A stretch of 64,000 nucleotides of DNA from Paralichthys olivaceus (lineage: Eukaryota > Chordata > Actinopteri > Pleuronectiformes > Paralichthyidae): NCBI RefSeq assembly GCF_024713975.1, contig NC_091113.1, positions 7,452,501-7,516,500 of the forward strand, written 5' to 3'. Positions within the stretch are counted from its first letter, which is position 1, and each line of letters begins with the position of its first letter. A program made the position numbers and the translations under genes. Positions 1-28,300 of this stretch are shown one piece after another. The notes below the pieces were generated by a model. The model did no database searches. It was given only the letters and a program-made list of their open reading frames with translations, and was not told where the DNA came from.

Positions 1-3000
1 TAATCTGATCACAACATATTAACATATTAAAACCTTATATATGCTGGATTTGAACATTTATGACATTGAAAAGACCCAGGACCATTGTGAATGTACATGT
101 GATGGCAAAAATTATCGTGCCATGTAAATGCATTATTAAAGGATAATAGAGTTACACACAAATGATACAGGTCGATGATTTAACACCACAATCAGAGTGC
201 AGCTTCAGTTCACGACTGTCCAATCAATCAGTCCAATTAGTCCACACATGGTGAGCCTTCATCAGTGATGATAATAATAATAAAATCAGTTTCTGTGTTT
301 TTAATCTATAAAACTGTGATTCTACGATAAAGATGCTTTTCACAAACAATAAAGAAACAATGCTCCTTAATTTCCATGCCTCCTACATGGATCATCAGGC
401 GATGAAGATGAAGCTTTGGTCTCTTTACATAATGCATGCAGCTTTAAGGTATGTGCATATTTCAAACCATTTTACAGGAGTCTTGTTTTAAAACAAAGCA
501 GCTGGAGGTGTTGTTCTGTTGCATCAAGGACTCACGGTTTGGAAGATTAGCATTCTCAGTCTATAGCAAGAATCTGATATGTGTAGCAACAGTTTAATGC
601 ATTTCTTATTTTGGCGACTTTACCTCCTTATGGAGTAACCTACCAGACAACCCAGATATGAACAGGTTCACTCATTTGGACAAATTCCACAAACACTCTG
701 CCGCAAGACGTACGTTGAAAAATGCCTTCTCTCACATTGGGCTGCTGGTGAGGGCTTCAAGAAATATGTCTACTTCCTTGGCTTTCTGCTTTCCCTCCCT
801 GGAGAGGCCCAGACCCAACCCTGCCATCTGCCGGCTCCATCCAGGTGAACAAAAACTCATACCAGCAGATGACCAGACCACCCCCCCCTGTGTTCCCACT
901 TGACAGAGATTCTCATCCCTTCTTATTTCAAGAGTTTGATTCTGACTTTTGAAAAAACATGACACATACATGAGCAATGTTGAGTGCTCTTATTTACGGA
1001 GGAGGGAGAGAGACAGAGAGGGGGAGAGAGCAGGAAGAAAAAGCAGAGAGGAGTGTGGGGGGGTCGTTGGAGGGGGTTTCAATGCTTCTGAGAGGTGGCT
1101 CATTTTCCAGCGCCATCTGTTCCTGGTTCTGCCGCAAGCTGGAAGCCTCGTTTGTGTCAAACACCTCCCACACGCTCTGAGCGGCGAGGCACCAACAGCA
1201 AGGACTCCATCACCTGTTTCAAACAACTGCACAATGTGACCTGCTGCATCCGTTAACTACTAATCACACCGTGTTTGATTATGTTGTTAACCCGCTCGAC
1301 GAGAGGTTCCTCCCCTCAGGCTCCTCACCAAAGTTCTAACCGGCCCTGAGCCGCTGCTAATCTGTGCTTCGGAGGTGGATGACAATGAAAAGGTTGATGG
1401 AGGGAGAGAGGACCCAGAGGCTGGAGTCAGACAGAGGCGCACGAACAAGTCCATGCTCCTCCATTTCAATCAGCTGCCGCCATCTCACATGGCAGCAGAG
1501 CATCCGGAGGGGAGGCGCCGCCATGAATCCTAATTGCTCCCTTTTCACCACATTGCAGGGCGTTTCTATGCAAATCTGTCCAGAGAGGTATCTAGTTTAT
1601 GCAGGGCCAACTGTATCAGCCTGAAATGTGAGCAGGAATCTCACTCAGACAAAAGCCTCGCTGAGGAGATGCTGCTGTTGTAATTCGTTTGGATAAATTA
1701 TTCATTTTGCACATGGCTCTCCTGAGTGCAGGACAGAGCGCGGGTTTCACGTAGCTAATGTTTTGACATGTATGTATTCCACCGCATCGATGGGCACCGG
1801 CCTCAAGATGAGATATATGGCTTTAATAAGAGTGACGAAGATGCAGGATAATGAAACGTCTGGGGGGAGAGAGCCGGGCTTTGCACGGAGAGACAGAGGA
1901 AAACAGAAACATTCTTCTTCAGCGTGTGGACTGCTGGCCTGTGATGCTCATATCCTACACACGTACTGTGCTCTCTTTAAATGGAGCAGGAAAACATCAG
2001 CGTTATTGGACAATAGGGACTAAAACCTTCATGTTTGACATGAATACGTTTTTTTATTTGACACTATGCTGCTTTAACAGGAAATTGAGAAGCACTTTAT
2101 CATCTCTGGATGATCTTTTGATCAGGAACAAGTGATCAGAGATAAAGCAACAGAGGGAGGAAGCTCCTTCTGTGAGCTCATGGTGCAGTTGAGCCGGATC
2201 ATTAAACAGCTCATCACATGTTTTTAGTACAATATTTAAATATAAATCTACACTGCCTCTATTTAAGTATGTCGGGGATTGAGTGTTGTTTATTTATTCA
2301 TTATATTTATATGTATATACACACACACACACACATATATATATTTTGTATATATATGACAGTCTGGATATTGATAGAATAATATAATAATCATAAATTA
2401 AACTTGGATATATATGAATGTTTGAATATTTGAAATGAGATTTACCTTGACATCAGATTTCTACATATTTAAACGTTCATTAGAACTACATATATTCAAA
2501 CATTCATTTTGTCTCATATTCATTCATAACCCCTGATGATGCAGTGATTAGATTGAGGGATAGATGATCTTATAGATTTGCATTATGGGTAATGCAGGAT
2601 TCATTGTTTTCTTTCAGACTTCTGAATTTTACTTTTTTAATATTTTACTAATTCTTTTCTTTTTTCTTCATATTTTTCTGTAACAGTTGAATCAAATAAC
2701 AACATTCAAACTTGTAAATTATCCCTTGAAACAAATTCCTGTGTTTTTATTTCATTTCTCTATTCCAAAGTTAAATATTTCAGTTGATATCACGTGATGA
2801 CACTGATCAGACTGATGAAGACACAACAATGTGATATGATCCCAGTAACGACACACAGAGGAAAAGCTCTGTCCTGGAAACAGACTTTTTAAACGGAGTG
2901 TGAACCGTGTTGGTGTGAATGTGTAACATCATGCAGTGAATTCATTCAGATGAGTAACACCACAAACAGGACGTGTTGACTGAAGACAGACAAGCGGAGC

Positions 3001-3110
3001 TCACATTATCAAACCTCCTGTGAAACCACCGGTTTACGACTCCATGTGCTTTGTGCTGATCAATATGAGTCGTGAGAAGAATACAATGGAGCCCATCTCT
3101 GCCCATACAG

Positions 3111-3126
3111 TACACACACACACACT

Positions 3127-3202
<76 letters not shown>

Positions 3203-3203
3203 T

Positions 3204-3258
<55 letters not shown>
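3111..3258. repeat. Long interrupted (CA)n microsatellite
   Basis: About 150 bp of CA dinucleotides in two blocks. Each block ends in the same short interruption, AAATGCAC, near 3200 and 3258. The Thr-His and Cys-Val reading frames across it are products of the repeat, not genes. Confidence 0.97.
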
Positions 3259-3260
<2 letters not shown>

Positions 3261-3990
3261 TGCACTCTGACACAGGGCTCTTATTACCGACCCTTCTGCT
3301 GCAAATGACCATAATCTATACTCTGCTCCCAATAGCTCTCCTGGGAGGCCGCGCTCATTTGATTTTTCATCTCATCCTCTTTCGCTTTATTTCCAGTAAT
3401 TCAAACCTACTAAATCCAAATATGAGGAGACACAGAGCCCTGCTGTTTTGACAAGTTAAATGACTACAGGCGATGATGTGCTTCCCTGCCAGTCTGTAAG
3501 CAGCACACGTCGCCAGCCGCCGCCTCATCGTGGGCTTAATGGAAATGTGTGCTTGTGTGTTGGCGTGCACATCCTTCTCCCAGCATGCACATGGGCTCCT
3601 TCTCCCTGCAGCCGCCTGACCCTCTGCAGCATCTTTTTTTTTTTCTTTTTTTTGAGGTGAAATTGAAATGGATTGTGTCGCTCAATATTTTATTGACATC
3701 AACTTCACAGAACGTTGCTACAGTGACACCGGGGATAATTATTTCACCACAGATTTCTTCCTCTCCACATTTCTCTCTCTGCCTTCCTCCAAGCCCTTCC
3801 ATTCCTGCAGAGAATTAGTTCTGCATAAATTACCCAGTGGAATATTGAATCAGTCTCCAGCCACCAAAGGCGAGTCTGTGTGGCTGATTACCGAGCAGCG
3901 TGCACAAAATCCATGCACACACACACGCAGAGCGAGCGAGGGAGTGGGGCCTCTGAGCAAGGAGCTGACACCATTGCAGAAAACGTGGTG

Positions 3991-4021
3991 AGAGGAGGAG
4001 GAGGAGGAGGAGGAGGAGGAA
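3991..4021. repeat. (GGA)n trinucleotide repeat
   Basis: About ten GAG/AGG triplets in a row, purine-only on the plus strand. Confidence 0.9.
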
Positions 4022-4189
4022 GAGCAGAGTGGGACAAAGTGGGATCAGCCAATCTGTGTATGTAGAGTGGAAGCTGTATTAGCCACCGCAGCCCCACACT
4101 ATCTGCTTATTACTTAGTCATTAGCAGGGGCATGGTTTTAAAGGAGGGACGGATCAATCAATTGTCATGGGTCAATGTTTTGCAGCCCC

Positions 4190-4420
4190 ATTATGAACCT
4201 TGGGTGGCTCTGTAAATTAAGCACAGTAATTACTCATGTTAATTACACAAAGATGGCGGCCACATTGATCTGCAAATATGTTTTGCATGTAAATGGCGTG
4301 ATGAGCAAACAGCGGGCCGCTTGACTCGAGTGTTTTAAAAGGACGCCCACACCGATCGGATGAGAGGAGCCCTTCTCTCAACTCCCGGGGGTTTATTATT
4401 GTGTATTTAAACTTCTGTGT
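4190..4420. promoter_or_regulatory. Candidate distal regulatory block with YY1-type motif
   Basis: Seen directly: AAGATGGCGGCC at 4250-4261, a near-perfect YY1 core, flanked by two TAATTA/AATTAC homeodomain-type cores near 4226-4246 and by POU-like TTTGCATG and ATGTAAAT near 4285. The block is more complex and GC-richer than its surroundings. Calling it an enhancer is inference, since conservation cannot be tested here. Confidence 0.3.
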
Positions 4421-5331
4421 GTGTGGCACTTAAAAAACAAATTTAATGATGCAATTATTATGATAATTGATTAAACGAGTCATTTATCAAGGGAGAAAAA
4501 ACAAATATTCCCTTGTTCCCGCTTCTCAAATGTGACGATCGGCCACTTTTCTGTTTTGATGACACTGGAAATCCCTCAGACAGGGAGGAAAACGTTATAT
4601 TGCACTTGGGACATTTTACACCGGTTTCTGGCTTAATAGATTAAATGATTAGTCAATGCAGCAGCAAGGACCACACCACAACAGAGCGTTATAAAGACTT
4701 TACTGGGAGGTGCTGGATATAAAGGACAGATGAATGGTTGTTGAGGTCCAAAGACAAACTTATCCAGATAGCATACGGATGTTGGCCACTTCAGGCAATG
4801 ATGAGCCACTTCTGGCTTCTTGTGGCCCGAACAAAATGCATGTGAGCTGAAAGTTCCCCTTTTGTAAAACCAAAAATATCCCAAAACAGAATGGGCCTTT
4901 TTTTGGCCAGCATGCGATGCTTGAGGCAAAGTGTGAAATAACACCGTGGACACAGAGGTGGCTCAGAGGGAACCTCCACCTGCACCTGAAGATTAATCAG
5001 TGAAGCTGAGGGCTGTCAGCGGATTGATCCTCTCGTACAAAAGGCAACAACTGAGCTGCCACAGGAGACAGAGAGAGACAAAGAGACACGAGAGAAACTG
5101 AGGACTGAGCTGCATGGCAAAAAAAACCTTTTCTAGCGTTTTATTAATTTCATACACACGTGTGATGTGGGCAGGGATGAGGGGGCGTGATGTGCTGACC
5201 AGGTGTATATTGGCTGGTTGGTTTGCAGTATGCTACCTCATCACAGAGACGTGAGCAACAGGAATTTATCTCTTAGATTTCACATTGTTGATCTCGGAGC
5301 ATTTGTTTAAAATCCTGTGGGAGACTCACTT

Positions 5332-5358
<27 letters not shown>
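5332..5358. repeat. (GT)n microsatellite
   Basis: Thirteen uninterrupted GT units. Confidence 0.9.
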
Positions 5359-5362
<4 letters not shown>

Positions 5363-6699
5363 CTGTGAGTGCACACAGAGATGCTCAAGGGACACTTTAA
5401 AGGAGGACCACAGAAACAGTTATTGCATCAATCCCTCGAGTGCTACAGACAATCATTTCTTATGCTCTTTACATGCAGAATATTTGCACAGACTGATGCA
5501 GCTGAATGTCCTCCAGTCCCAAGATGTAAAGATCTAGAGAGGGGACACTCTGAGGGGACCCTCTGCCCCCTGAGAGGAAGGTTTGCAGAGACCACGCCGA
5601 ACACTGTGTAAGAGGTTTAATTAGAGGCCCATCTGAGCGGCAACAGAAAATGGAAAATCTGATTCAGCCTCTGCAATTTTCACCGTTTGAGGTTGTTTAG
5701 TCACCAGAACACTTTAATCAGGCCGAGCACGTCGAGGAAGGAAACCCTCATCAGGAAGTCATCAGGAAGTCATCAGTGCTTCCACACAGATGCATCAAAC
5801 AACACAGGTACAACAGCAGGTTTGTTTACTCTGTGCAACCCCCCCCACCAGGGCTCCAGTTACAGCTGTTGGAAATTCATTTGCTGCCATCTGGTGGCTG
5901 GACTACAGATCGCAGCCCCTGTGACCCATATTTGTCTACTTGTGAAATCGCAAAGACCTTTTCCCTCCAGACTCCTTACTTTTTTCTCAAAGAGGCGAAG
6001 GAGGCCTGAAGAGTCATATCTCCTTCTAAATATAGGCTATAATAATATTTCAGTCAGGGGGCCCAGATTTTTGCTGGGGGACTTTTACTTTTGGTACTTT
6101 CCAAGGAAACTGGCATCATTCTTCCTTTTCCAAGTCAGTGTGCTGTCAAAGTAAATTTGAAGCTGCTATTTTAAGGATAAAAAAATTACATTGTGTTACT
6201 CTGTGTTTCTCCAAATGTAAATACAAATTATAAAAAAAGTAATTAAAAGTATTCATGTAATAATTTATTAGGCAAGGTAAGTTTATTAATCCAGCTCATT
6301 TCAAAAAGTAACTTTTTTCAGTTTGTCACTGTGCGCGAGGAACTTCATCTTCTTTGCCTAATTCCTCTGGAGAAGTTTTAAAATTCAACCACTAGGTGTC
6401 AGCACTCACTTGATGCTGTCTGTTGTCTCGCTCGTGGTTTCTCTTCTTTGCTGTTGTTGTGCAAAGACTTGTGTTGCCTTCAGGTACTCTGTTTAAACTC
6501 GGGAAGTTTTTACGAGCGTATTGTTTGAATTAATTTTGTCACTAGGTTTTACCATCACACTCGTCATCATACGAGATGTCTAGTACTGCAAACAACAACA
6601 ATATTTACTATTTCCCTTCTGCAACTGTAAAAGTACATATTTGATAAAAATGAAGTACTTTTCCCCTGCTACCACATGAATTGAACATGCTTTACATTT

Positions 6700-6892
6700 T
6701 TTTTTAACCAACATGATTAAGATTTCCCACTCCCCGGCGGACCGTGGAGGCAGCGCCGCTGTTAGCATCAGCACAACATGGGGAAGCTAAGTGACAGCGT
6801 GCAGCTCCCACATGAGTCGTAGTCCGCTGGAATCAGGACAAAACGACTTTGTCATTACTCGCGTTGCTGTTTGTTGAAGTGAAGACGCCAAA
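6700..6892 (+). promoter_or_regulatory. polr3a: Probable promoter/5' leader of polr3a
   Basis: The 190 bp before the polr3a start are richer in G+C and CpG than the AT-rich DNA on either side, as expected of a TATA-less housekeeping promoter; I see no TATA box. Two upstream ATGs are present. The first opens a 14-codon frame at 6778-6822. The second opens a 21-codon frame at 6812-6877, ending 16 bases before the real start. Whether they lie in the transcript depends on the start site, which I cannot see. Confidence 0.4.
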
Positions 6893-22347
<15,455 letters not shown>

Positions 22348-22922
22348 CATCGAGGCAACGGCAGCGATATTAGAAATGTTCTTTTTTTTCCCCCCAAAGT
22401 CTGAAGACGGATTATTATAAGATTATCTTCATCGAGTACAGAAGTGCCTGCCAAAGTGTCAGACAGTTTTCTTTCTGAGGGATCTACAGAAAATAGGTTT
22501 GTGTCTTCTTTTTTGTGTGACATGTTTCTTTCATCCACAGATGGTTTCGGTTTAAATCTGGTCAGAGGAGAAAAGCAGAAACCTTTAGATGCTTTGAACA
22601 CTTTGTCCTCGCTGCATTTCAGCCTTTTTGTACTTGTTTGAACTGTGTCTCCTCTGTTATAAAGATGGTACTTCATATCAATGTCAGTGCATTGAACACT
22701 GCCTGAATGTTGAGTTTTGGCAACGTCTTGTGCGTATAACATAACTCAGTAATTTGTGCAGCAGACAGATGATCTCTTTATCACAGAGCAGAGCTGATCT
22801 CCTCTGGTGAGGCACTTTGATTTCAACTGTTCCCTCTGCAAATCTTGTTTCATTTGTTTCAGATTAACAAGAAGTTGAAATTGTCTGTCTGAAGCTTATT
22901 CATATTAAAATGTATATAATGT

Positions 22923-22928
22923 AATAAA
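22923..22928 (+). terminator. polr3a: Polyadenylation signal AATAAA for polr3a
   Basis: AATAAA 576 bp after the stop codon, the first canonical signal in this orientation that I find. It implies a 3' UTR of about 0.6 kb. The cleavage site is inferred. Confidence 0.6.
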
Positions 22929-22949
22929 TTAATGACCAAGAGAGTCAAG

Positions 22950-25340
22950 GAAGAATCATTTTTTGAAGTTATTAACTTTAAAAGACACTTTTAAAGCCGT
23001 CAGGGAGTATTTTATTTTGACCCTTAGCACTTGCTAATTCCTATGTTTCATAACCTCAAAGAAAAAGGCCAGAGCTCTTGCCCCACGACATATTTTTGGT
23101 GGCAATTTTTTGGTAAATTACCTCCCGAGTAACCGGAATTGTGCCTTCGCAGTTTTGCCAAACCGCAGATATCTGTTGCCTAAAATGCCTCATGTCGTAC
23201 AGCCAGTGTACCAGCCAGACCACGGGCGTTACAACAAGGTTGGCAAAGCAGCCAATTGCGTCAGGCCCCAGAGAACGGCTGATTACATTAGCCCGTCAGT
23301 TTCGGGACAACTCCCTTAAATTCTATGACCGACTATGTACAGGAGACTGAAACAACACCGGACGGAAACTTACTCAAGAGGCCTTGGATGATGTCTGGGA
23401 TGGTGGTGGAGGTTTGCTCTTAAATGTCACCACTCTGCTAAAAAATATGTGTATACACGTATGCACTTTGTTACTTTACCTGGGCCCCAAAGTTCCTTGA
23501 AAAACAATGACTTTCAGCCAGATGGATTTTTAATGTTTTTTATTAAACAATAAAACAATCTGTTGAACAGTTTTGCACAAACTGTGAATAATTCATACAA
23601 TAGTAAGAGTTACTGTTAACTGTCTAAAAAAATACATAAAAAAGAAAAATAACATTTGTCAGAGAACGAAAAAGCAAGTCATCATTTGTATCACTCATTC
23701 AAAATTGAGTGGAAAAATCTAACTTTTAAAAAGCCCCATTTGGATGCAACCCTGTTCTGAAAATAACATTTTAGTTTTAATAGATTTCTTTAGCTGAAGC
23801 CAAAATACTATACATTCATTGCAATCTGCACTGGACACATTACAGGAGCATGTTACAAAAGTTATGACGAAATCAACGATAATATTCACTAAACTGCATC
23901 AAGACATCAGCAACACAAAATTGTTCCACACCAATGCAAAAATATTCCACAGAACCATGAACACATTCGAAGTCAAAAACCGGTTTTGCTCTCTGTATGT
24001 GTTTACATGTGACACTGGAAGCCACATTTAAAGGTTCTGATCTATAAATTATATTTGGTATTATAAATCCTCAGGTTAATAAATGAATGAGGTTCACTAG
24101 TTTGGTGCAAATAGGAATTAATTTTTATTGTAACGCCATAACAGCCACTATCAAGCTTTTTCATGTCGAGTTTGGTCTCGAAAAGGCTGAAGAATAATCG
24201 CTTAAAACATGAACCATTTAAAAAAACTGCACAAGGGCAGTACTCACGAGGCCACCTGCTGATATAACACGTTACATAAATTAATCATTAATTCATCACA
24301 GCCCACAGAATCTTAAGCACAAGGTACAAGGCAATTCATCATCAGATTTGAGTTTTAGGTAAAGGCCAGCTCAGGAGCGGTAATAGTCAAAGAAAGTTTG
24401 TCACCATTGAAATAAAAGTTTGTACTGATTGACCCTGAACTGATTCCATTCATCCATCCATTGTCTTCCGCTTATCAAGGAGGTAGTCGTCCAAACTCAC
24501 TACCCAGAACTCCTAACCATAGGTAATGGTTTGGCACGTAGTTCAACCACCGACCCACCTGTCCATGTCTGTGATACTGAATATCTGACTTCAACTTTGA
24601 GTCAAGAGGGCAGAGCAGGTTGTCCCTTAATGGATCAGTTAATGGTTCGATCCCCAGCTCCTGCACTCTGCATGTTGATGTGTCCTCAGGCTTTGCCGTC
24701 AGTTTGTGAGCAGGATGGATGATGAGTGATAGAGAAGTGCTTAGAACCTGGTTCATAGTGTAAAGCACTCGGAGTGTTTGTGGAAAAGGGATAAACAAAG
24801 TCTACCATTTGAACAGATGCAAATTTAGTTGTTAACATTTAGAGGTTCATCCATCCTTAGCTGCTAAAACCATGGCTGTGCTTCTTTGTTATAATTTCCA
24901 AACAGTTTGCTCCATGAGGCGAAAAATGTTTTGCAGATTTGGAATAACAATGAACAGGGTTTCCTTGGACACATTATTAAATGTTCACTGAGAGAGAGAG
25001 AGAGACTGAGCATCCTGCAGATATTTGAAACTCCTCAAGAGATATGATTTCTTGCACAGATACCTCTGAGATTGTAGCGTGACCGCTGCTCCTCATCGCT
25101 GCCAGGGCCGCTTTCATAGTGAAACTACCTCTTCTCAGAATTCCTTCATTTCCTTTGCTCCTGTGTTTCCTGACCAGAGTAATAACAGAACAATCTCTGC
25201 AGAGATGTGCTTTCAAGCTGGTGCATTATTTTGAGTGTTTGAATGACAATGGTGAGACTGTCATGTGCCAGAGACTGACAGCAGAGAGGATAGTGGAGTT
25301 CAACAGCTAAACACTTTGAGCTTCCGAACCCTTGTCCTCC
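22950..25340. other. Spacer between the convergent polr3a and QRFP-receptor genes
   Basis: About 2.4 kb between the 3' ends of the two genes. The part next to 25341 should hold the receptor 3' UTR; a minus-strand AATAAA (plus-strand TTTATT) at 24124-24129 is a possible signal. A repeat fragment at 24440-24800 is listed separately. I find no other gene. Confidence 0.55.
24440..24800 (-). mobile_element. Degenerate teleost non-autonomous repeat (MITE/SINE-like)
   Basis: Starts with CATTCATCCATCCATTG and TCTTCCGCTTATCAAGG, continues through GGTTCGATCCCCAGCTCCTGC, and ends with AGTGTAAAGCACTCGGAGTG. I recall these as parts of abundant fish elements whose ends read 'cgcttatc' and 'aaagcgctttgagtg'. 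The copy is eroded. A fragment resembling the same family in the opposite orientation is at 27690-27830. Confidence 0.45.
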
Positions 25341-28300
25341 TCATTTGATTTGGGAGGAGCTGTTTGCAGGCAGCTCAGTTTGGATGGTGGAGATTTTTTC
25401 TCCTATCGGTTCCAGGGAGCTGTCTCTGTGCAGTGAACTCGAGGGGCCTTTCTCCCTGGAGTGCTGGTTCGAGCTGTTGCCTTCCTCCAATTCCATAAAT
25501 GCCTCTCTGCTTTGGGGTTTGATGAACTGCACACTCAGTTTAGGTGCCACCACGGCACCGCCCTTCTGGTTGGGCTTCCTGACGCAGTGGGAGAGGGTGG
25601 AGACGCAGCTCTTCTTGAAGTTCTCATTCATGAAGGCGTACACGATTGGATTGTTGAAGCTGTTGAAGAACCCGATGGCCTGAACAACAGCGATGATCAT
25701 GTTGATTGTGACGCCGTCGTATTTCTTCTCCAGGTCATCTGAATCATTGAACACAGACAGAAGGTCATAGTGATGGATCCCCATGAGACTTTTGAAGGCA
25801 ATGGCAGAAATTTCACATTAAAACACGATGTGACTTTTACAAAGCGACAGAGCTCTTTGCAACCACACAAAGCTATTCATCAATCGGCGGAAACACAACT
25901 GAACAGTGGATATTACCCATCCACTAAAGTTACACAAGCAAGAGCAGACGTTCAGAGTTGGATTGAAAGCAGCATCTTTTTCACTATTCAAAATCTACGA
26001 AGCATCAGACTCATTTCAACGCGGCTATTTAAAAGTAAAAAACGTTGCATAGTGTTGCAGTATAATCGATAAGGACTCTGGTAATACTTACAGTACTCAA
26101 ACAGCATGTGGACTGTGTGGAATGGCGCCCAGCAAATTGTGAACAACAGGACGATGGTGATCATCATTTTGACGGCTCTTTTCTTTTTCCTGGTAAAAAC
26201 AAGAGATTAAGATCTGAGTCTTTTTTCCTATGCAGACATGATGGCACTCTTCTGTCTGGAGCCACTTTCCCCCTGGTTTTACCTAATGTGGCGCAGCCCT
26301 TAACAATGTGCTGCATTTCTAAATCCCACAACAATTTTCTCCTCTGAGCGTCCTCAACAGAAAAAGCCCTTTTTTAAATAATTGGATTTAGCAACTTAAT
26401 AATTGCTGAAATTAATTTTCAAAAGAGCTGCAATGAAGTCGCTTAAATAAAATATACCATTTAAGCAAACTCAAAAGCTCTTTGTGAGGCTTTTATTCTG
26501 ACAGCATCCTTTGAGTTGTCATAGTTGTGTGTTGAACCCACAAAATCTCTTGGTAGTGCAGATAAAATTCATGTTGGCTCGGTCGTGCATTGCATTGAAC
26601 AGCAGAGGTTGTGGGTGGGAAGCCAGTTCACATCCGTGTGTTCTGGGCCACATGTGTCCACATTCTTTTAGCAGTGTCACATATGAAGGACCACCGACTA
26701 CTCAGGTGACGTCATCGGACCCGCTGCAGTTTCACTATGAACTGAACTTATTTTTACTCTTATCTGCGCCCACCCGCGGATTCACGTGTGGCCTCCCACC
26801 CACGACCACTACCAGTTGCGTTCAATGCACAAACAAGCCACCTGGATATGAGCCGCTTGAGACATTCTAAACGCCCTGGGAGACATCTCTGCTGTCCAAC
26901 TCACCTTGAGATTTTACTGATCTCTCTGTGGTTCATGGTGTTGAGGACTGAGGAGTCGCCCACCCTGTTGCGGATCCACAGCTCGATCCCAATGCGCGTG
27001 TAGAGGAACAGCATGGCGGCCAAGGGGATCAGGAACAGAGCCACCATGATGAAGGTGGTGTACGTCTGCCTGTGAGTCACAGAGTGCCAACTTTCCTGAC
27101 AGCACACGTGGTAATGATCGTACAAGAAGTCGTACTTCACCTGGAAGAAGCGAGAAGAAACGCTGTCAGTCCATGACTGCTGTTACTGAGAGGATTTTTG
27201 TTTTGGGTTGATATCACTCACCTCTAGCTGCTGCACAAACAGCATCGGTGAGCCCACTATCACTGAAGCAATCCATACGAGCCCTGCAGGATGGACAGAG
27301 ACATATAATTCAAATAAATACAGTTTAAACAGTACAGGTCATATTGACTGATTTACACAAACAGCATACACACATCTGTTCTGCTTTCAGTCCCTGGGTT
27401 CTGCTATTTCTCTAAATCTCCCTGCTCTGTTCGAAGGAGCATTGGTTCAATGCAACAACTCAGCATTCTCAGTTCTTGCCGATATGATTATATCTATTTA
27501 TATTTTTCATTAGGGAAATCTCATTAAATGGATGTTTACCCTGACCAGGATTCAAACCCTGATCTACTGCTCTACAGCAATAAAGCAGCAGACAGGGACA
27601 TAATGGAGCCACTATAGATTACTTTCACTGCAAACCCAATACAGTGGAAACTGCAAATAGTGATTATGGACATAGTGATCAACCCTTTATAAAAGGTTTG
27701 TATTTATATAGCGCTTTTCTAGTCTCGATGACCACTATCTATCAGCTGCACTTATTTTTCCTATGAAGGGCAATTTGGCATGCAGATGGGGAAGACTGGG
27801 ATCTAACTGCCGGCTCTGTCAGTAATTTACTGCTCCTCTCTGTATCTCTATCATTCTCTATCGCTGCACACTGCCAACTGAATCCAGCCAAACTGAGTGT
27901 GCTTCCATCCCGTCCAGCTCTACATACAAGTTTCTTTTTCCCAGTCTGAGTTTACACATGTCCAATGACACTGTTTGTGTGAATGATTGTGAGAGAGATT
28001 TGTATATAGTAATCAACCACTCACAGTGACCATTTTGCCCCAGGACAAACATTTTCCATTGCATCATTGTTCCAACTCATAGCAACCTGTTCACAGATCA
28101 GAGACTTCTTTGAATACACAAACACATATAATTCTATATTTAGCCACTCTTGCAAATGTTGAATACCTAGCATCTTGTATGCTCGTTTGGATGAGTACTG
28201 CCTCCTCATTTTCAGGGGGAAGACAATGCCCTGGTATCTCTCGATGGCAATGCAGGTCATTGTGAGGATGCCCGTGACTATGGCTGTAGTCTGTACAAAA

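Larger units (their letters stand above)
1..6690. other. Intergenic DNA upstream of polr3a
   Basis: I find no supported gene here. The open frames are short, overlap on both strands and have no recognisable protein similarity or splice structure. The stretch holds microsatellites, described separately, an AT-rich block around 2200-2760, and GC-richer blocks around 1400-1620 and 4190-4420 that could be regulatory. A short 11-bp tandem duplication lies near 5745-5775. In human, RPS24 lies next to the POLR3A 5' end as I recall, but I see no ribosomal protein coding sequence here. Confidence 0.6.

Noticed and set aside
3020-3451. Open frames rich in Thr-His or Cys-Val on both strands
   Set aside because: They are translations of the CA microsatellite and have no gene structure.
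5687-6154. 155-codon open frame on the plus strand
   Set aside because: No recognisable protein similarity, no splice or promoter context, and a mixed composition typical of chance.
1-6892. rps24, the human neighbour of POLR3A
   Set aside because: No frame or exon resembling the RPS24 protein was found.
25739-25784. Upstream extension of the last QRFP-receptor exon
   Set aside because: The acceptor ending at 25739 gives FEYYDLEKKYDGV, matching the receptor family. The longer reading inserts residues found in no relative I know.
27541-27600. Possible tRNA-like stretch (CCAGGATTCAAACCCTGATC)
   Set aside because: It resembles a T-arm but I could not fit acceptor and D arms. More likely part of a tRNA-derived repeat or chance.
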